A program made the translations under genes and the position numbers. A stretch of DNA of 64,000 nucleotides from Hoeflea_A sp965228785. Lineage in GTDB: Bacteria > Pseudomonadota > Alphaproteobacteria > Rhizobiales > Rhizobiaceae. Positions 45,231-54,017 of the stretch are shown here, piece by piece (the first letter of the stretch is position 1; each line of letters begins with the position of its first letter). The notes beneath the pieces were generated by a model, which worked only from the letters and a program-made list of their open reading frames with translations, was not told the DNA's origin and made no database searches. The stretch spans positions 2,542,001 through 2,606,000 of the forward strand of contig CBDDIF010000001.1 of assembly GCA_965228785.1 (NCBI GenBank), read 5' to 3'.

Positions 45231-46961
45231 ATGCGATTTAGCCTGCGAACAAAAATGATGCTGTTTGCGGCAGTCATCGCGGTTTTGCCGCTGGTGGTTG
45301 CCGGGCAGTCGATCATTCGCATTGCCCAGGACGAGCTCAAGAGTACTGCCAACGAGCAGCTTGTCGGCACGGCCCGCCAGCTGACGTATGAGTTCAATGC
45401 CTTCTTTGAGTATTCACTTTTCGCGCCGCTCGATCTGATCCGCAACGCCATCGGTGGAAACAAACTCGATTCCGCCGGGAAAATAGCGGTGCTGCGTCAG
45501 GGCATCGCCGACCTTCCGGATGTGGTGGCGTTGCAGGTCGATATTGAGGGTTCACCGCGGCCTCTTGTCGTGTCGCAGGAGGCCTTCGTCAACAGGCTGC
45601 GGGACAAGATCGAAGATCCGATGGCGATCCTGCGGGTGGACCGTGACACGCTCGACCCGGACGTTACAAATCCGCGGCGTGCCAGGGGTATCCAAAGGAT
45701 CGAGGAGACGGGTGACTGGCTGGCGACGGCGTCGTTGCCGATCACTGAGGGCATTGGCGGACGCAAAGCGGAATTGCATGCCCGTATCAATCTCGACCGT
45801 CTGAAACAGGTGATCGAATTCCATCCATTCGCAAAGACTGGAACGATCCATGTCATCGATGCGGATGGATCCGTGGTTTTCGGGACGACACCGGACGAAT
45901 ACGATCATGCCAGCGTTGTGCAGGATGCGGTGCAGATGCTGGAGACCCGTTCAGGTTCGATTGCCGTCGGTCCGCACGAACTGCAGGATGGCTCCGTCTC
46001 ACTGGCGGCCATCAACGTGCCACGCGTGTTTCCGTGGGCAATCCTGGTCGAAAAATCCGAGCGGGACGCCTACCAGCCAGTGACTGACATGATCCGCAAT
46101 CTCCTGGTCTGGCTCGGCATCGGCCTGACGGTGGCGATGATCGGTGCCGTCGTCTTTTCGATGGGCATTTCGGGGCCGATCCTGAGGATCGGTCAGGCAG
46201 CGATGGAGATTGCCCGTGGCAACCTCGAAATCCGGGTCGAAAATGTGCGTTCGCGCGATGAAATCGGCGATCTCGCCAATCGGTTCAACGACATGATCGT
46301 ACAGCTCAATGAGCGGTTCGAGCTGCAAAAATTCGTCTCCCGTGGAACCATGAAGGCGATCGAGGAGAGCGAACACCGGCAAGTCTCGCTCGGCGGTGAG
46401 CGGCGGCGGGTGGCGGTTCTGTTCGCCGATATTCGCGGATACACGGCGTTTTCGGAAGGTCGCGAGCCGGAGGAAGTGGTCGAGGTTCTCAACAGCTATT
46501 TCCAGACAATTTCAGATATCGTCGCTGAGAACCACGGTGACATTGACAAGTTTGTCGGTGATGAGGTCATGGCGCTGTTTCTCGCTGAGAACATGACGAC
46601 GCATGCGGTGGAATGCGCCATCGCGATCATGGGTGCGATGAAGCAAATGACGGAGGATTCCGGCGTCAATCTTCGCATCGGCATTGGCATCCATGTGGGA
46701 GAGGTCGTCTTCGGCGCCATGGGCAGCGACCAGCGCAAGGACTTCACCGTTCTCGGCGACCATGTGAACCTTGCAGCACGTTTGTGCGGAGCTGCAGGAC
46801 CCGACGAAACAATGGTCACCAAGGACATCATGGATGACCTGCCGGAGGCTTTGACCGATATTGCCGAGAAACTCGAACCGATCAAGGTGAAGGGCAAAGC
46901 CAAGCCCATCGAGATTTATGTCTACCATGGACCCGCCAGGGTCGAACCCGAGCCGGCCTGA
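45231..46961 (+). CDS. Membrane-bound HAMP-linked class III adenylate/guanylate cyclase
   Basis: A 576-residue receptor cyclase. An N-terminal helix (MMLFAAVIAVLPLVVAGQS) leads to a periplasmic region of about 265 residues, probably a Cache-type sensor. A second helix near 296-318, a HAMP domain (GPILRIGQAAMEIARGNLEI) and a class III cyclase domain follow. The metal-binding Asp residues are D400 (LFADIRGYTAF) and D444 (KFVGDEVMALF). The KFVGD Lys and the VNLAARLCG transition-state region are present, so catalysis is expected; adenine preference is likely but not certain. It makes a cyclic nucleotide in response to an outside signal. Confidence 0.92.
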   Translation: MRFSLRTKMMLFAAVIAVLPLVVAGQSIIRIAQDELKSTANEQLVGTARQLTYEFNAFFEYSLFAPLDLIRNAIGGNKLDSAGKIAVLRQGIADLPDVVALQVDIEGSPRPLVVSQEAFVNRLRDKIEDPMAILRVDRDTLDPDVTNPRRARGIQRIEETGDWLATASLPITEGIGGRKAELHARINLDRLKQVIEFHPFAKTGTIHVIDADGSVVFGTTPDEYDHASVVQDAVQMLETRSGSIAVGPHELQDGSVSLAAINVPRVFPWAILVEKSERDAYQPVTDMIRNLLVWLGIGLTVAMIGAVVFSMGISGPILRIGQAAMEIARGNLEIRVENVRSRDEIGDLANRFNDMIVQLNERFELQKFVSRGTMKAIEESEHRQVSLGGERRRVAVLFADIRGYTAFSEGREPEEVVEVLNSYFQTISDIVAENHGDIDKFVGDEVMALFLAENMTTHAVECAIAIMGAMKQMTEDSGVNLRIGIGIHVGEVVFGAMGSDQRKDFTVLGDHVNLAARLCGAAGPDETMVTKDIMDDLPEALTDIAEKLEPIKVKGKAKPIEIYVYHGPARVEPEPA

Positions 46962-47105
46962 CGCAAAAGCTTTGCGATTCAGATGGTTGTGGTCTGACGC
47001 TTGCTATCCGATTCAAGCCGCTGAGACATTGAATCAAGCAGATGGATCAAACGGGCGTTTTGTTGGAGGCTTTCGAATCCGGTTGGCGTTGCCGCCCGAT
47101 CGGTT

Positions 47106-47459
47106 CTACTTTTCAGACCAGATCGCCAACTCATTGCCGTTGGGATCGTGAAAATGGAACCGGCGTCCGCCTGGAAATGAGTAGATTTCGCGGATGACCT
47201 CAGCGCCTGCGGTTCGAACAGCTTCCAATAGTTGTTCCAGATCATCGCCATAAAGAACGACAAGAACACCCGGTTTGTTGGCTGACACGCCGCTCTCACC
47301 ATTGAAGCCACCTTCGACACCAGCTCCGGTAAAACTGATATAGGTGGGGCCCCAGTCCTGAAACTCCCATCCGAACACCGATGAGTAAAACGCCTTCGTC
47401 GCATCCACATCCGCCAGTGGAAACTCGATGTAGTTGATCGTTTTATCTCTGCTGTCCAT
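47106..47459 (-). CDS. VOC (glyoxalase/bleomycin-resistance) family protein
   Basis: A 117-residue VOC-fold protein: NYIEFPLADVDATKAFYSSV opens it, GWEFQDWGPTYISFTG follows, and the C-terminal FHFHDPNGNELAIWSE has the usual metal-side Asp-Pro-x-Gly-Asn-x-Leu. The class holds dioxygenases, isomerases and drug-binding proteins, so no reaction can be assigned. The ATG at 47459 has GAGG seven bases upstream and is preferred to an open frame from 47486. Confidence 0.82.
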   Translation of the reverse strand: MDSRDKTINYIEFPLADVDATKAFYSSVFGWEFQDWGPTYISFTGAGVEGGFNGESGVSANKPGVLVVLYGDDLEQLLEAVRTAGAEVIREIYSFPGGRRFHFHDPNGNELAIWSEK

Positions 47460-47560
47460 AGCGACCTCGTGACGTGATTCTGCCAATAAGGGTCACGGTA
47501 GCATGGCAAGCGCGTCAATATCTCAACGTTCGAGTCGTGCCTGCCGGCAGAGCCAAGCGT

Positions 47561-48427
47561 TCAGGTCATGCGGTCCCAATCGCCATGACGCATGTTCAGA
47601 CTGCGCTCCAGCGCATCGACGCCCTCGGGTGCTGAGAGCTCGAAGCGTGGAGACCGGTCCATAAACTCGTGCATGTGGACAACCAGCTGATCCTTGTCTG
47701 CCAGTACAACGCCATAGGCCGCCGGTTCGAAAGAACCCGGAAAGCTGGATTCCGGTGCTTCGAGATCAAGCGCCAGCTGATGGTTCAACCCACGCATGCA
47801 GGAAAAGGAAATACCACGCCAGTTGCCGAATATCGGACGGTGGATATGGCCGAAAAACAGATGGCGAATGCGCGCCAGGTGCGGCGCCAGGGCTTCGAAA
47901 AGAGCGTCTGAGTCGAGCAGATGGAGCGTATCCATGCCCGCCATCCCAACCTTCATCGGCGGATGGTGCATAAAAAGGATGACCGGTCCGGTGGAAGCCT
48001 CCAACTCATTCTTCAACCATGCCAGGCGCACGGGACAGTATTCGCCGGTATCAGCATTTTTGCGGCGAGTATCGAGAAACAGGCAGCGTCCCGCGGCTGT
48101 GTCTTCAGCGTACTGAACAAAGCCGTTTTCATCGACCGGTGTATCGGGCATGGCTTTCGCGAGAGCGTCAGCTTCATCATGGTTTCCGAGCATCAGTTTG
48201 ACAGGCATCGTGAGGCGTTTGATCGCGTCAGCGAAAACCGCGTAATTCTCATCGGAACTCCAGTGTACAAGGTCGCCGCTGAACACGACGAAGTCGGCAT
48301 CGCCGTGTTCCTGGTTGATGCTGTCTATGGCGGCGTGCAGCCGGCTTTCGGGAGACACGCCGTAGAGCCGGCGGGCGCCGCTGATAAGGTGGACGTCCGT
48401 GACCTGGATGAACTTGAGTTTGCTCAT
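47561..48427 (-). CDS. Metallophosphoesterase, Icc/CpdA-type phosphodiesterase
   Basis: A 288-residue calcineurin-like phosphoesterase. The metal-binding motifs are all present: FIQVTDVHL (DxH), VFSGDLVHWSS (GDxxH-type), LMLGNHDEADAL (GNHD/E), ILFMHHPP (HxxP) and FFGHIHRP (GHxH). This set is close to Icc/CpdA, the cAMP phosphodiesterases, and to GpdQ-type glycerophosphodiesterases. The start at 48427 is chosen because GAGG lies six bases upstream and the motif region starts at once. It is close to, but transcribed opposite to, the cyclase gene. Confidence 0.87.
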   Translation of the reverse strand: MSKLKFIQVTDVHLISGARRLYGVSPESRLHAAIDSINQEHGDADFVVFSGDLVHWSSDENYAVFADAIKRLTMPVKLMLGNHDEADALAKAMPDTPVDENGFVQYAEDTAAGRCLFLDTRRKNADTGEYCPVRLAWLKNELEASTGPVILFMHHPPMKVGMAGMDTLHLLDSDALFEALAPHLARIRHLFFGHIHRPIFGNWRGISFSCMRGLNHQLALDLEAPESSFPGSFEPAAYGVVLADKDQLVVHMHEFMDRSPRFELSAPEGVDALERSLNMRHGDWDRMT

Positions 48428-48584
48428 GCGAATCCTCTGGCGACTGACTGGATGAATCCGGAATGCATCTGGGTACCGTAGGCGCATCCGTCCCGGTATT
48501 CAAAGGGATTGTGCATTCCCTGCCGACAGCATGACGGTGACGTGCTAATGAGACGCGGTTTTTTCGATTTGGCGGAGAGAATGC

Positions 48585-48977
48585 GTGAACGATCAGGACA
48601 AAATTCAACAGGTGCGGCGCTATTTCGAGCGGTTGACGGCTTCTGACATTGCCGGAATCATTGGAATGTTTGCTGCCGATGGTCATGTCGATTCCCCATT
48701 TCTGGGTCGCATGGACGCAGCATCTTTCTTCGAAAAGCTCGGCAATGCATCCAGTAGGAACCGGCTAACGGTCTTTGACGTCTTGCTCGGGGAGAACGGT
48801 GATAGTGCCGCCGCCCACTTCCAATACGATTGGACGCTGTCGAACGGCGATGAATTGGTGTTCCAGGGCGTCGACTATTTCAAGTTCGACGCCGCCGGAA
48901 AGTTCCAGTCCATGTCGATCTTCTACGATACGCACCCTTTGAGGGAGGAAGTTGGCGACAAATACGCCAACGCGTGA
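48585..48977 (+). CDS. SnoaL-like/NTF2-fold protein
   Basis: A 130-residue NTF2-like protein opening with NDQDKIQQVRRYFERLTASD and continuing with FAADGHVDSPFLGRMDAA, AAHFQYDWTLSNGDEL and FQSMSIFYDTHPL. No substrate is evident. The start is a GTG at 48585 with GGAGAG six bases upstream; an out-of-frame ATG at 48580 is rejected. It converges on the dehydrogenase gene, six bases apart. Confidence 0.75.
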   Translation: MNDQDKIQQVRRYFERLTASDIAGIIGMFAADGHVDSPFLGRMDAASFFEKLGNASSRNRLTVFDVLLGENGDSAAAHFQYDWTLSNGDELVFQGVDYFKFDAAGKFQSMSIFYDTHPLREEVGDKYANA

Positions 48978-48983
48978 CCGACT

Positions 48984-49937
48984 TTAATGCCCCGGGATTA
49001 CCTCGTATCCTGCCTCTTCAGGTTCGTCGTCGACGATTTCTGCCGGGAAGCCCGGCGCCGTGATGTCGAGACCGGTCGTCTCCTCCAGGCGGCGGATGAT
49101 ATCCGGTGAGAAGGCGCGAGAGCCGTAACGTCGTTCTCCGTCCTTGAAGATGTCGATCATCATCGGGTTGATCTCCAGTGGAACGCCGCTGCGATCGGCG
49201 ATCGCCTGAAACAGGCCGATATCCTTGGAGACGAGGTCCATGGTGAAGTTGATGTCGCGGGAGCCATTGAGAATGACCTGGCTTTCAGTTTCGTGGACAA
49301 AGGAATTGCCGGATGAAATCCGGATCGCCTCATAGGCGGTGTTGAGGTCCATGCCGGCGGCCTTGGATGTAACCAGCGCTTCACAAAGGGTAAGCAGGTT
49401 GGCGGTGGCCAGGTAGTTGGTCACGACCTTGAGCACGGACGCAGAACCGAGCGGGCCGGTATGCAGGATGCGGCGACCCATCGCTTTGAGGACCGGCAGC
49501 ATGCGTTCGAAGGTCGAGCGCTCACAGCCGGCGAATATTGCGATGTTGCCGGTTGTCGCTCGATGGCAACCGCCGGAAACAGGGCAATCGACCGGTTCGC
49601 CGCCGGCCGCGATCACCTTTTCGCCCAGACGCTTCACTTCGGCTTCGTCGGTGGTTGACATTTCAGCCCAGATCTTGCCCTGGCCGAAACCGGCCAACAG
49701 CCCGTCCTCTGCTTCCATCACGGCAGCCGATGCTTGAGGGCTCGGAAGGCAAGTGATCACAAGGTCGCAGGTTTCGGCCATGGCCTGCGGGCAGTGTGCC
49801 CACTTTGCGCCCCAGTCTACAAAGGGCTGCGCGATTGAACGATCCAGGTCACGAACCGTCAGGTCGAAACCATTGCGTAACAGACTGCCGGCCAGTTTGC
49901 CGCCGACATTGCCAAGACCGATAAATCCGACTTTCAT
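48984..49937 (-). CDS. Beta-hydroxyacid dehydrogenase (3-hydroxyisobutyrate dehydrogenase family)
   Basis: A 317-residue NAD(P)-dependent oxidoreductase. The Rossmann motif is MKVGFIGLGNVGGKLAGSLL. The middle DCPVSGGCHRATTGNIAIFA is the family's substrate-side loop, and SVLKVVTNYLATANLLTLCE carries the catalytic Lys. Likely substrates are beta-hydroxyacids such as tartronate semialdehyde or similar sugar-acid intermediates. GGGAGGAACGC directly ahead of the ATG at 49937 fixes the start. It is the last gene of a minus-strand group with two enolase-superfamily genes and a GMC gene. Confidence 0.9.
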   Translation of the reverse strand: MKVGFIGLGNVGGKLAGSLLRNGFDLTVRDLDRSIAQPFVDWGAKWAHCPQAMAETCDLVITCLPSPQASAAVMEAEDGLLAGFGQGKIWAEMSTTDEAEVKRLGEKVIAAGGEPVDCPVSGGCHRATTGNIAIFAGCERSTFERMLPVLKAMGRRILHTGPLGSASVLKVVTNYLATANLLTLCEALVTSKAAGMDLNTAYEAIRISSGNSFVHETESQVILNGSRDINFTMDLVSKDIGLFQAIADRSGVPLEINPMMIDIFKDGERRYGSRAFSPDIIRRLEETTGLDITAPGFPAEIVDDEPEEAGYEVIPGH

Positions 49938-49960
49938 GCGTTCCTCCCGTCGCAAACCGC

Positions 49961-51169
49961 TCAGTCGATCGGCGTTTCCTGCATGGATAAATGCAGAGCG
50001 TCGCCGTCGTAGGGGTGGGCGCGCGCAACCTCCTCATTGAGTTCAACGCCAAGCCCGGGCTCGGTTGGCGGCACCACGTAACCGTCCTCCCAGACGATCG
50101 GGGCGGTCAGCAACTCGGCATGAAAACCGTCCCATTTCAGAATGCTTTCCAGGATAAGAAAGTTTGGCGTACAGGCCGCCAGTTGAATGTTTGCTGCTCC
50201 GACGACCGGTCCGCAATAGAGATGCGGTGCGATCTGGGCGTACCGTGTCTCCGCCATTGCTGCGATCTTTTTGGCTTCGAGCAGGCCACCAACACGACCA
50301 AGATCGGGCTGCAGTATGGAAGCTGCGCCACAATCGAGCAGACGGGCGAATTCGTATTTTGTGCAGAGCCGCTCACCCGATGAAATCGGCACCGAGGTGT
50401 ACCTCGCGACCTCTGCCATCTGCTCCGGCATCTCGGGCGGCACCGGCTCCTCGAACCAAAGGGGATCATAGGGCTCAAGCCGGCGGGCCATGCGCTTGGC
50501 CCCGGACACCGTGAACTGGCCGTGGGTCCCGAACAGCAGATCGGCTTTCGTGCCAACCGCCTCGCGAATGCGTTTGCAGAACTGCTCCGAGCGCTCAAGA
50601 TCTTCAAGCCGGGGCTGATGCCCATCGAACACCGTGTAGGGGCCTGCCGGATCGAACTTTACGGCGGTGAAGCCCTCATTGACCCAGTGAAGGGCGATTT
50701 CTGCGGCAATGTCGGGATCGTTGTAGACATTCGGGACATCAGGGTCGGGGTAAACATCTTCGTCCCCGGGCGGATAGAGGTAGGTGTAGGTTCGCAGCCG
50801 CTCATGCACCCTACCGCCGAGCAATTCATAGACCGGCTTGTTCGCTGCCTTGCCGACGATGTCCCAACAGGCCATCTCGAGTGCGCTGAGGACGCCCATG
50901 ACCGTCACGTCCGGGCGCAGCGTGTAGCCGGCTCCATAGGTGCGGCGCCACAGCGTTTCGATGTGATGGGGATCATTGCCTTCGAAGACTCGCCCGAACA
51001 CGTCTTCCGCCATCTGTGCAACAAGGTGCGGGCTGAATGTGGCGTTGTAGATTTCGCCAACTCCGGTAATCCCGCAGGCTGTCGTCAGTTTGACAAAGAT
51101 GAAATAGGTGCCGCCGCGCCGAGGCGGCGGATTTCCCACAACAAACGTGTCGATGGATTGCAGATTCAT
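49961..51169 (-). CDS. Mandelate racemase/muconate lactonizing enzyme family protein, copy 1
   Basis: A 402-residue enolase-superfamily enzyme, probably a sugar-acid dehydratase. The N-terminal capping domain is followed by a barrel with DLLFGTHGQFTV and PLWFEEPVPPEMPEQMAEVA, which supplies metal-binding acidic residues. VPISSGERLCTKYEF and ASILQPDLGRVGGLLEAKKI follow. The His in IAPHLYCGPVVGAANIQLA may be the catalytic base. The ATG at 51169 is preferred to an open frame from 51253. It starts eight bases after the end of the second enolase-superfamily gene. Confidence 0.88.
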   Translation of the reverse strand: MNLQSIDTFVVGNPPPRRGGTYFIFVKLTTACGITGVGEIYNATFSPHLVAQMAEDVFGRVFEGNDPHHIETLWRRTYGAGYTLRPDVTVMGVLSALEMACWDIVGKAANKPVYELLGGRVHERLRTYTYLYPPGDEDVYPDPDVPNVYNDPDIAAEIALHWVNEGFTAVKFDPAGPYTVFDGHQPRLEDLERSEQFCKRIREAVGTKADLLFGTHGQFTVSGAKRMARRLEPYDPLWFEEPVPPEMPEQMAEVARYTSVPISSGERLCTKYEFARLLDCGAASILQPDLGRVGGLLEAKKIAAMAETRYAQIAPHLYCGPVVGAANIQLAACTPNFLILESILKWDGFHAELLTAPIVWEDGYVVPPTEPGLGVELNEEVARAHPYDGDALHLSMQETPID

Positions 51170-51176
51170 GGGACGG

Positions 51177-52280
51177 TTACTCCCGTTCACTCTTCCGGTA
51201 GCTGGCCGTTTCCAGCCATTTCGGGTTGATTGTAGCGCCCCAGCCGGGTGCATCGGTCACCGTAACCCGGCCGCCTTCGACCGCAAACGGGTCGCCCACG
51301 AACAGGTCCTGTTGCCAGGGATAGTAGTCAGCGCCCTCGATCGACAGTTCCAGATAGGGGCCGGCATTGGCGATCCCTCTGAGGAAGTGCATCGTGAACA
51401 GTGTCACCATGGACAGGTTGGCCGAATGCGGCGTGCAGGGCAGGCCGGCCTCTTGTGCCATTCTCGCCACCCTGAGGGCACGGGAAAGGCCGCCGACATA
51501 ACAAATGTCCGGCTGTACGACGTCGACGGCGCGCATGTCGATCATGCGCTTCCAGGTGGACAGATCGCAGTCCTGCTCACCGCCGGTGACGTCAAGGTCC
51601 AGGGCGGCCGTCACCTGACGGGTCTGGTCAAGGTCCCAATAGGGGCAGGGCTCTTCGAAGTGGCAAATGCCATGATCCTGTAAAATGCCACCGACCTCAA
51701 TCGCGCGCGCGGCGGAATAGCCGCTGTTGGAGTCGACGAGAAGCGCGGTTTCGTCGCCCAATGCGGCACGCATTGCCGGAACGATTGCTTCCGTTCGTCC
51801 CGGCCATTCATCCTGATCGTGACCGCATTCAGAGGCGATACGAAACTTGAAAGCGTCGAAACCGCGTTGTTCGCGCATGGCTGACAACCGAGCGGCTTCC
51901 GCTTCCGGCGTGATGTCCCGACGCATACTGGATCCATAGGCTCGCAACGGGCCGGCTTCGCCACCGATCAGTTTACATACGGGCTTTCCTTCCGCCTGTC
52001 CGCGCAAATCCCACAAGGCCGTATCGAGGCCCGCCAGGGCGCGACGCAGGTAGGAGCCCGGAAATTTGTGCTCCTTCTCGACGACCCGATCCATCAGCAG
52101 ATCGATGGCGCGCGCGTCCTCTCCAAGCACCCAAGGTGCAACCTGCCGATGGAAGACCTGAACGGTGATGTCGGCATTGTAAGTCGACACCTGGCCCCAA
52201 CCAGTGCTGCCATCATCGGCCGTCACTCGGACAAATCCGACGAATTCGTTGCTGAAGGTTTCAAGCGACTGGATGTTCAT
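51177..52280 (-). CDS. Mandelate racemase/muconate lactonizing enzyme family protein, copy 2
   Basis: A 367-residue enolase-superfamily enzyme distinct from the adjacent copy. FKFRIASECGHDQDEWPGRT has the first catalytic Lys region. TALLVDSNSGYSAARAIEVG, CHFEEPCPYWDLDQTRQVT and TGGEQDCDLSTWKRMIDMR supply metal ligands, and PDICYVGGLSRALRVARMAQ and CTPHSANLSMVTLFTMHF follow. I chose the ATG at 52280; a GTG at 52289 that overlaps the GMC stop codon is also possible. Together with copy 1 and the dehydrogenase it suggests acid-sugar breakdown. Confidence 0.88.
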   Translation of the reverse strand: MNIQSLETFSNEFVGFVRVTADDGSTGWGQVSTYNADITVQVFHRQVAPWVLGEDARAIDLLMDRVVEKEHKFPGSYLRRALAGLDTALWDLRGQAEGKPVCKLIGGEAGPLRAYGSSMRRDITPEAEAARLSAMREQRGFDAFKFRIASECGHDQDEWPGRTEAIVPAMRAALGDETALLVDSNSGYSAARAIEVGGILQDHGICHFEEPCPYWDLDQTRQVTAALDLDVTGGEQDCDLSTWKRMIDMRAVDVVQPDICYVGGLSRALRVARMAQEAGLPCTPHSANLSMVTLFTMHFLRGIANAGPYLELSIEGADYYPWQQDLFVGDPFAVEGGRVTVTDAPGWGATINPKWLETASYRKSERE

Positions 52281-52285
52281 TTCGG

Positions 52286-53902
52286 TCACGTAGCGTCTTC
52301 CAGGATCATGTCAGCGCCCTTGCGGGCGAGCATGATCGTCGGGGCATTGGTATTGCCCGAGGTGATGTTTGGAAAGGAAGACGCATCGATGACGCGCAGG
52401 CCGTCGATCCCGTGTACCCGCAGCCGAGCGTCGAGCACACTGTCGGTTTCGTCCCGACCCATCCGACACGTAGAGGTGGGGTGGTAGACGGTGCAGGCTG
52501 TTTCGCGAAAGTGTTCCAGCACCTCCTCGTCATTCATTGATGCCGGGTCGGGCTGACGGGCGCGTTGGATCAGCCGTGCCATGGTTGGAGTTTCGATCAG
52601 CCCGCGCAGCAACCGTCCGCCGCGGCGCACCGCTTCGCAATCTTCCTCTTCGGCCAGCGAATTGGGTTGAATCCGCGGTTGCACCTCCGGATCGGCCGAA
52701 GCGATATCGATGCGGCCGCGGCTGACAGGACGGCAGGGTTGAAAGGACAGGATGATTCCCGGTGAGGAATCGAGATTCGGTTTCGAGCCATCACCGGTCG
52801 AATAGGTGGCAGGATTGCAGTAGATCTGGATATCGGGTTGTGTCGCATCCTGCGACGAACGGATGAAGCCGCCGCATTGGTTGATGCCGAGGCTGAGAAT
52901 GCCGCGTCGGGTGAGAAGGTATTGCAGAGCTGCCTTTATTCGACCCGACAGCGGGCCCAACTGATTGTTGAGTGTCGGAACGCGGGCATCGTAGTGATAG
53001 GTCGCGGCGATATGGTCCTGCAAACCGCCTCCCACCTCCGGCAGATGCCGTCGCACCTCGATGCCATGACGCCGTAGCACATCCTCTGGGCCGAGGCCGG
53101 AAAGCTGCAGCAGTTTCGGTGAATTGACAGAGCCCGCACAGACGACGACTTCGCGTCCGGCGATGGCGGTGGCCGGATTGCCGTTTTCCCGGTAGACCAC
53201 GCCAGCGGTGCGGGTGCCGTCAAACATCAGGCTTTCGACTGTGGTGTTTTTCACCAAATGCAGATTGGGTCGGCTCTTCGCGGGATGAAGAAACGCGTCC
53301 GCCGACGAGCAACGCCAACCCTTGCGGGTGGTGTTGTGATAGATGCCGAGCCCCTCGCTTTGCTCGCCGTTGCAGTCGTTGGTCAGCGGCCATCCCGCCT
53401 CTCGGGCAGCTTCGAGAAAATCCCGGGTGATCGGATGGGCCTGTCCGGTCTCGTCCGTGACCCACAGAGGTCCGTCCCCTTCAGTCTCAAACCGGCCGTT
53501 GCGGTAAACCGCCTTGGTTTCATTGCTTTCGAAGACGGGACGAACTGATTGCCAGTCCCAACCACCGGCGCCACTGGCCGCCCAGTCGTTAAAATCTTCC
53601 GGCAAGCCACGGCAATAGACCATGGCATTGATAGAGCTGGAGCCACCCACCACCTTGCCACGCGGCCAGTAACCGACCCGGTTCTTCAGACCGGCATCCG
53701 GCTCCGCATCGAACATCCAATTCACACTGGCGTCCGAATAGGTGAAGCCGTACCCGATGGGCACACGAATGCGCAGTTTCTTGTCTGAACCGCCAGCCTC
53801 GATCAGCAGCACTGAATAGCGGCCGCTTTCTGTCAGGCGGTTGGCCAGAACGCAACCGGCGGAGCCGGCGCCGACAATGATGAAATCGTATGTCCTGGAC
53901 AT
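52286..53902 (-). CDS. GMC-family FAD oxidoreductase (choline dehydrogenase-like)
   Basis: A 538-residue flavoprotein of the glucose-methanol-choline family. The FAD site is DFIIVGAGSAGCVLANRLTE and RGKVVGGSSSINAMVYCRGL is the GMC signature 1. PKLLQLSGLGPEDVLRRHGI is signature 2, and CTVYHPTSTCRMG holds the catalytic His near the C-terminus. It oxidises an alcohol; the substrate is unknown but is presumably linked to the enolase-superfamily genes downstream. In-frame starts exist at 53962, 53914 and 53902; 53902 matches the family start best. It is divergent from the LysR gene. Confidence 0.9.
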   Translation of the reverse strand: MSRTYDFIIVGAGSAGCVLANRLTESGRYSVLLIEAGGSDKKLRIRVPIGYGFTYSDASVNWMFDAEPDAGLKNRVGYWPRGKVVGGSSSINAMVYCRGLPEDFNDWAASGAGGWDWQSVRPVFESNETKAVYRNGRFETEGDGPLWVTDETGQAHPITRDFLEAAREAGWPLTNDCNGEQSEGLGIYHNTTRKGWRCSSADAFLHPAKSRPNLHLVKNTTVESLMFDGTRTAGVVYRENGNPATAIAGREVVVCAGSVNSPKLLQLSGLGPEDVLRRHGIEVRRHLPEVGGGLQDHIAATYHYDARVPTLNNQLGPLSGRIKAALQYLLTRRGILSLGINQCGGFIRSSQDATQPDIQIYCNPATYSTGDGSKPNLDSSPGIILSFQPCRPVSRGRIDIASADPEVQPRIQPNSLAEEEDCEAVRRGGRLLRGLIETPTMARLIQRARQPDPASMNDEEVLEHFRETACTVYHPTSTCRMGRDETDSVLDARLRVHGIDGLRVIDASSFPNITSGNTNAPTIMLARKGADMILEDAT

Positions 53903-54017
53903 GGCATCGTTCATTTGGTTCGGGTGCGCGCTGGAGCACTGTCGACGCTGCGTTGACATCATTCAAACGAAGCTTTATCGGCCATAGGCCTAAGTTTATT
54001 TGTGGCTGGAGGCCGCG

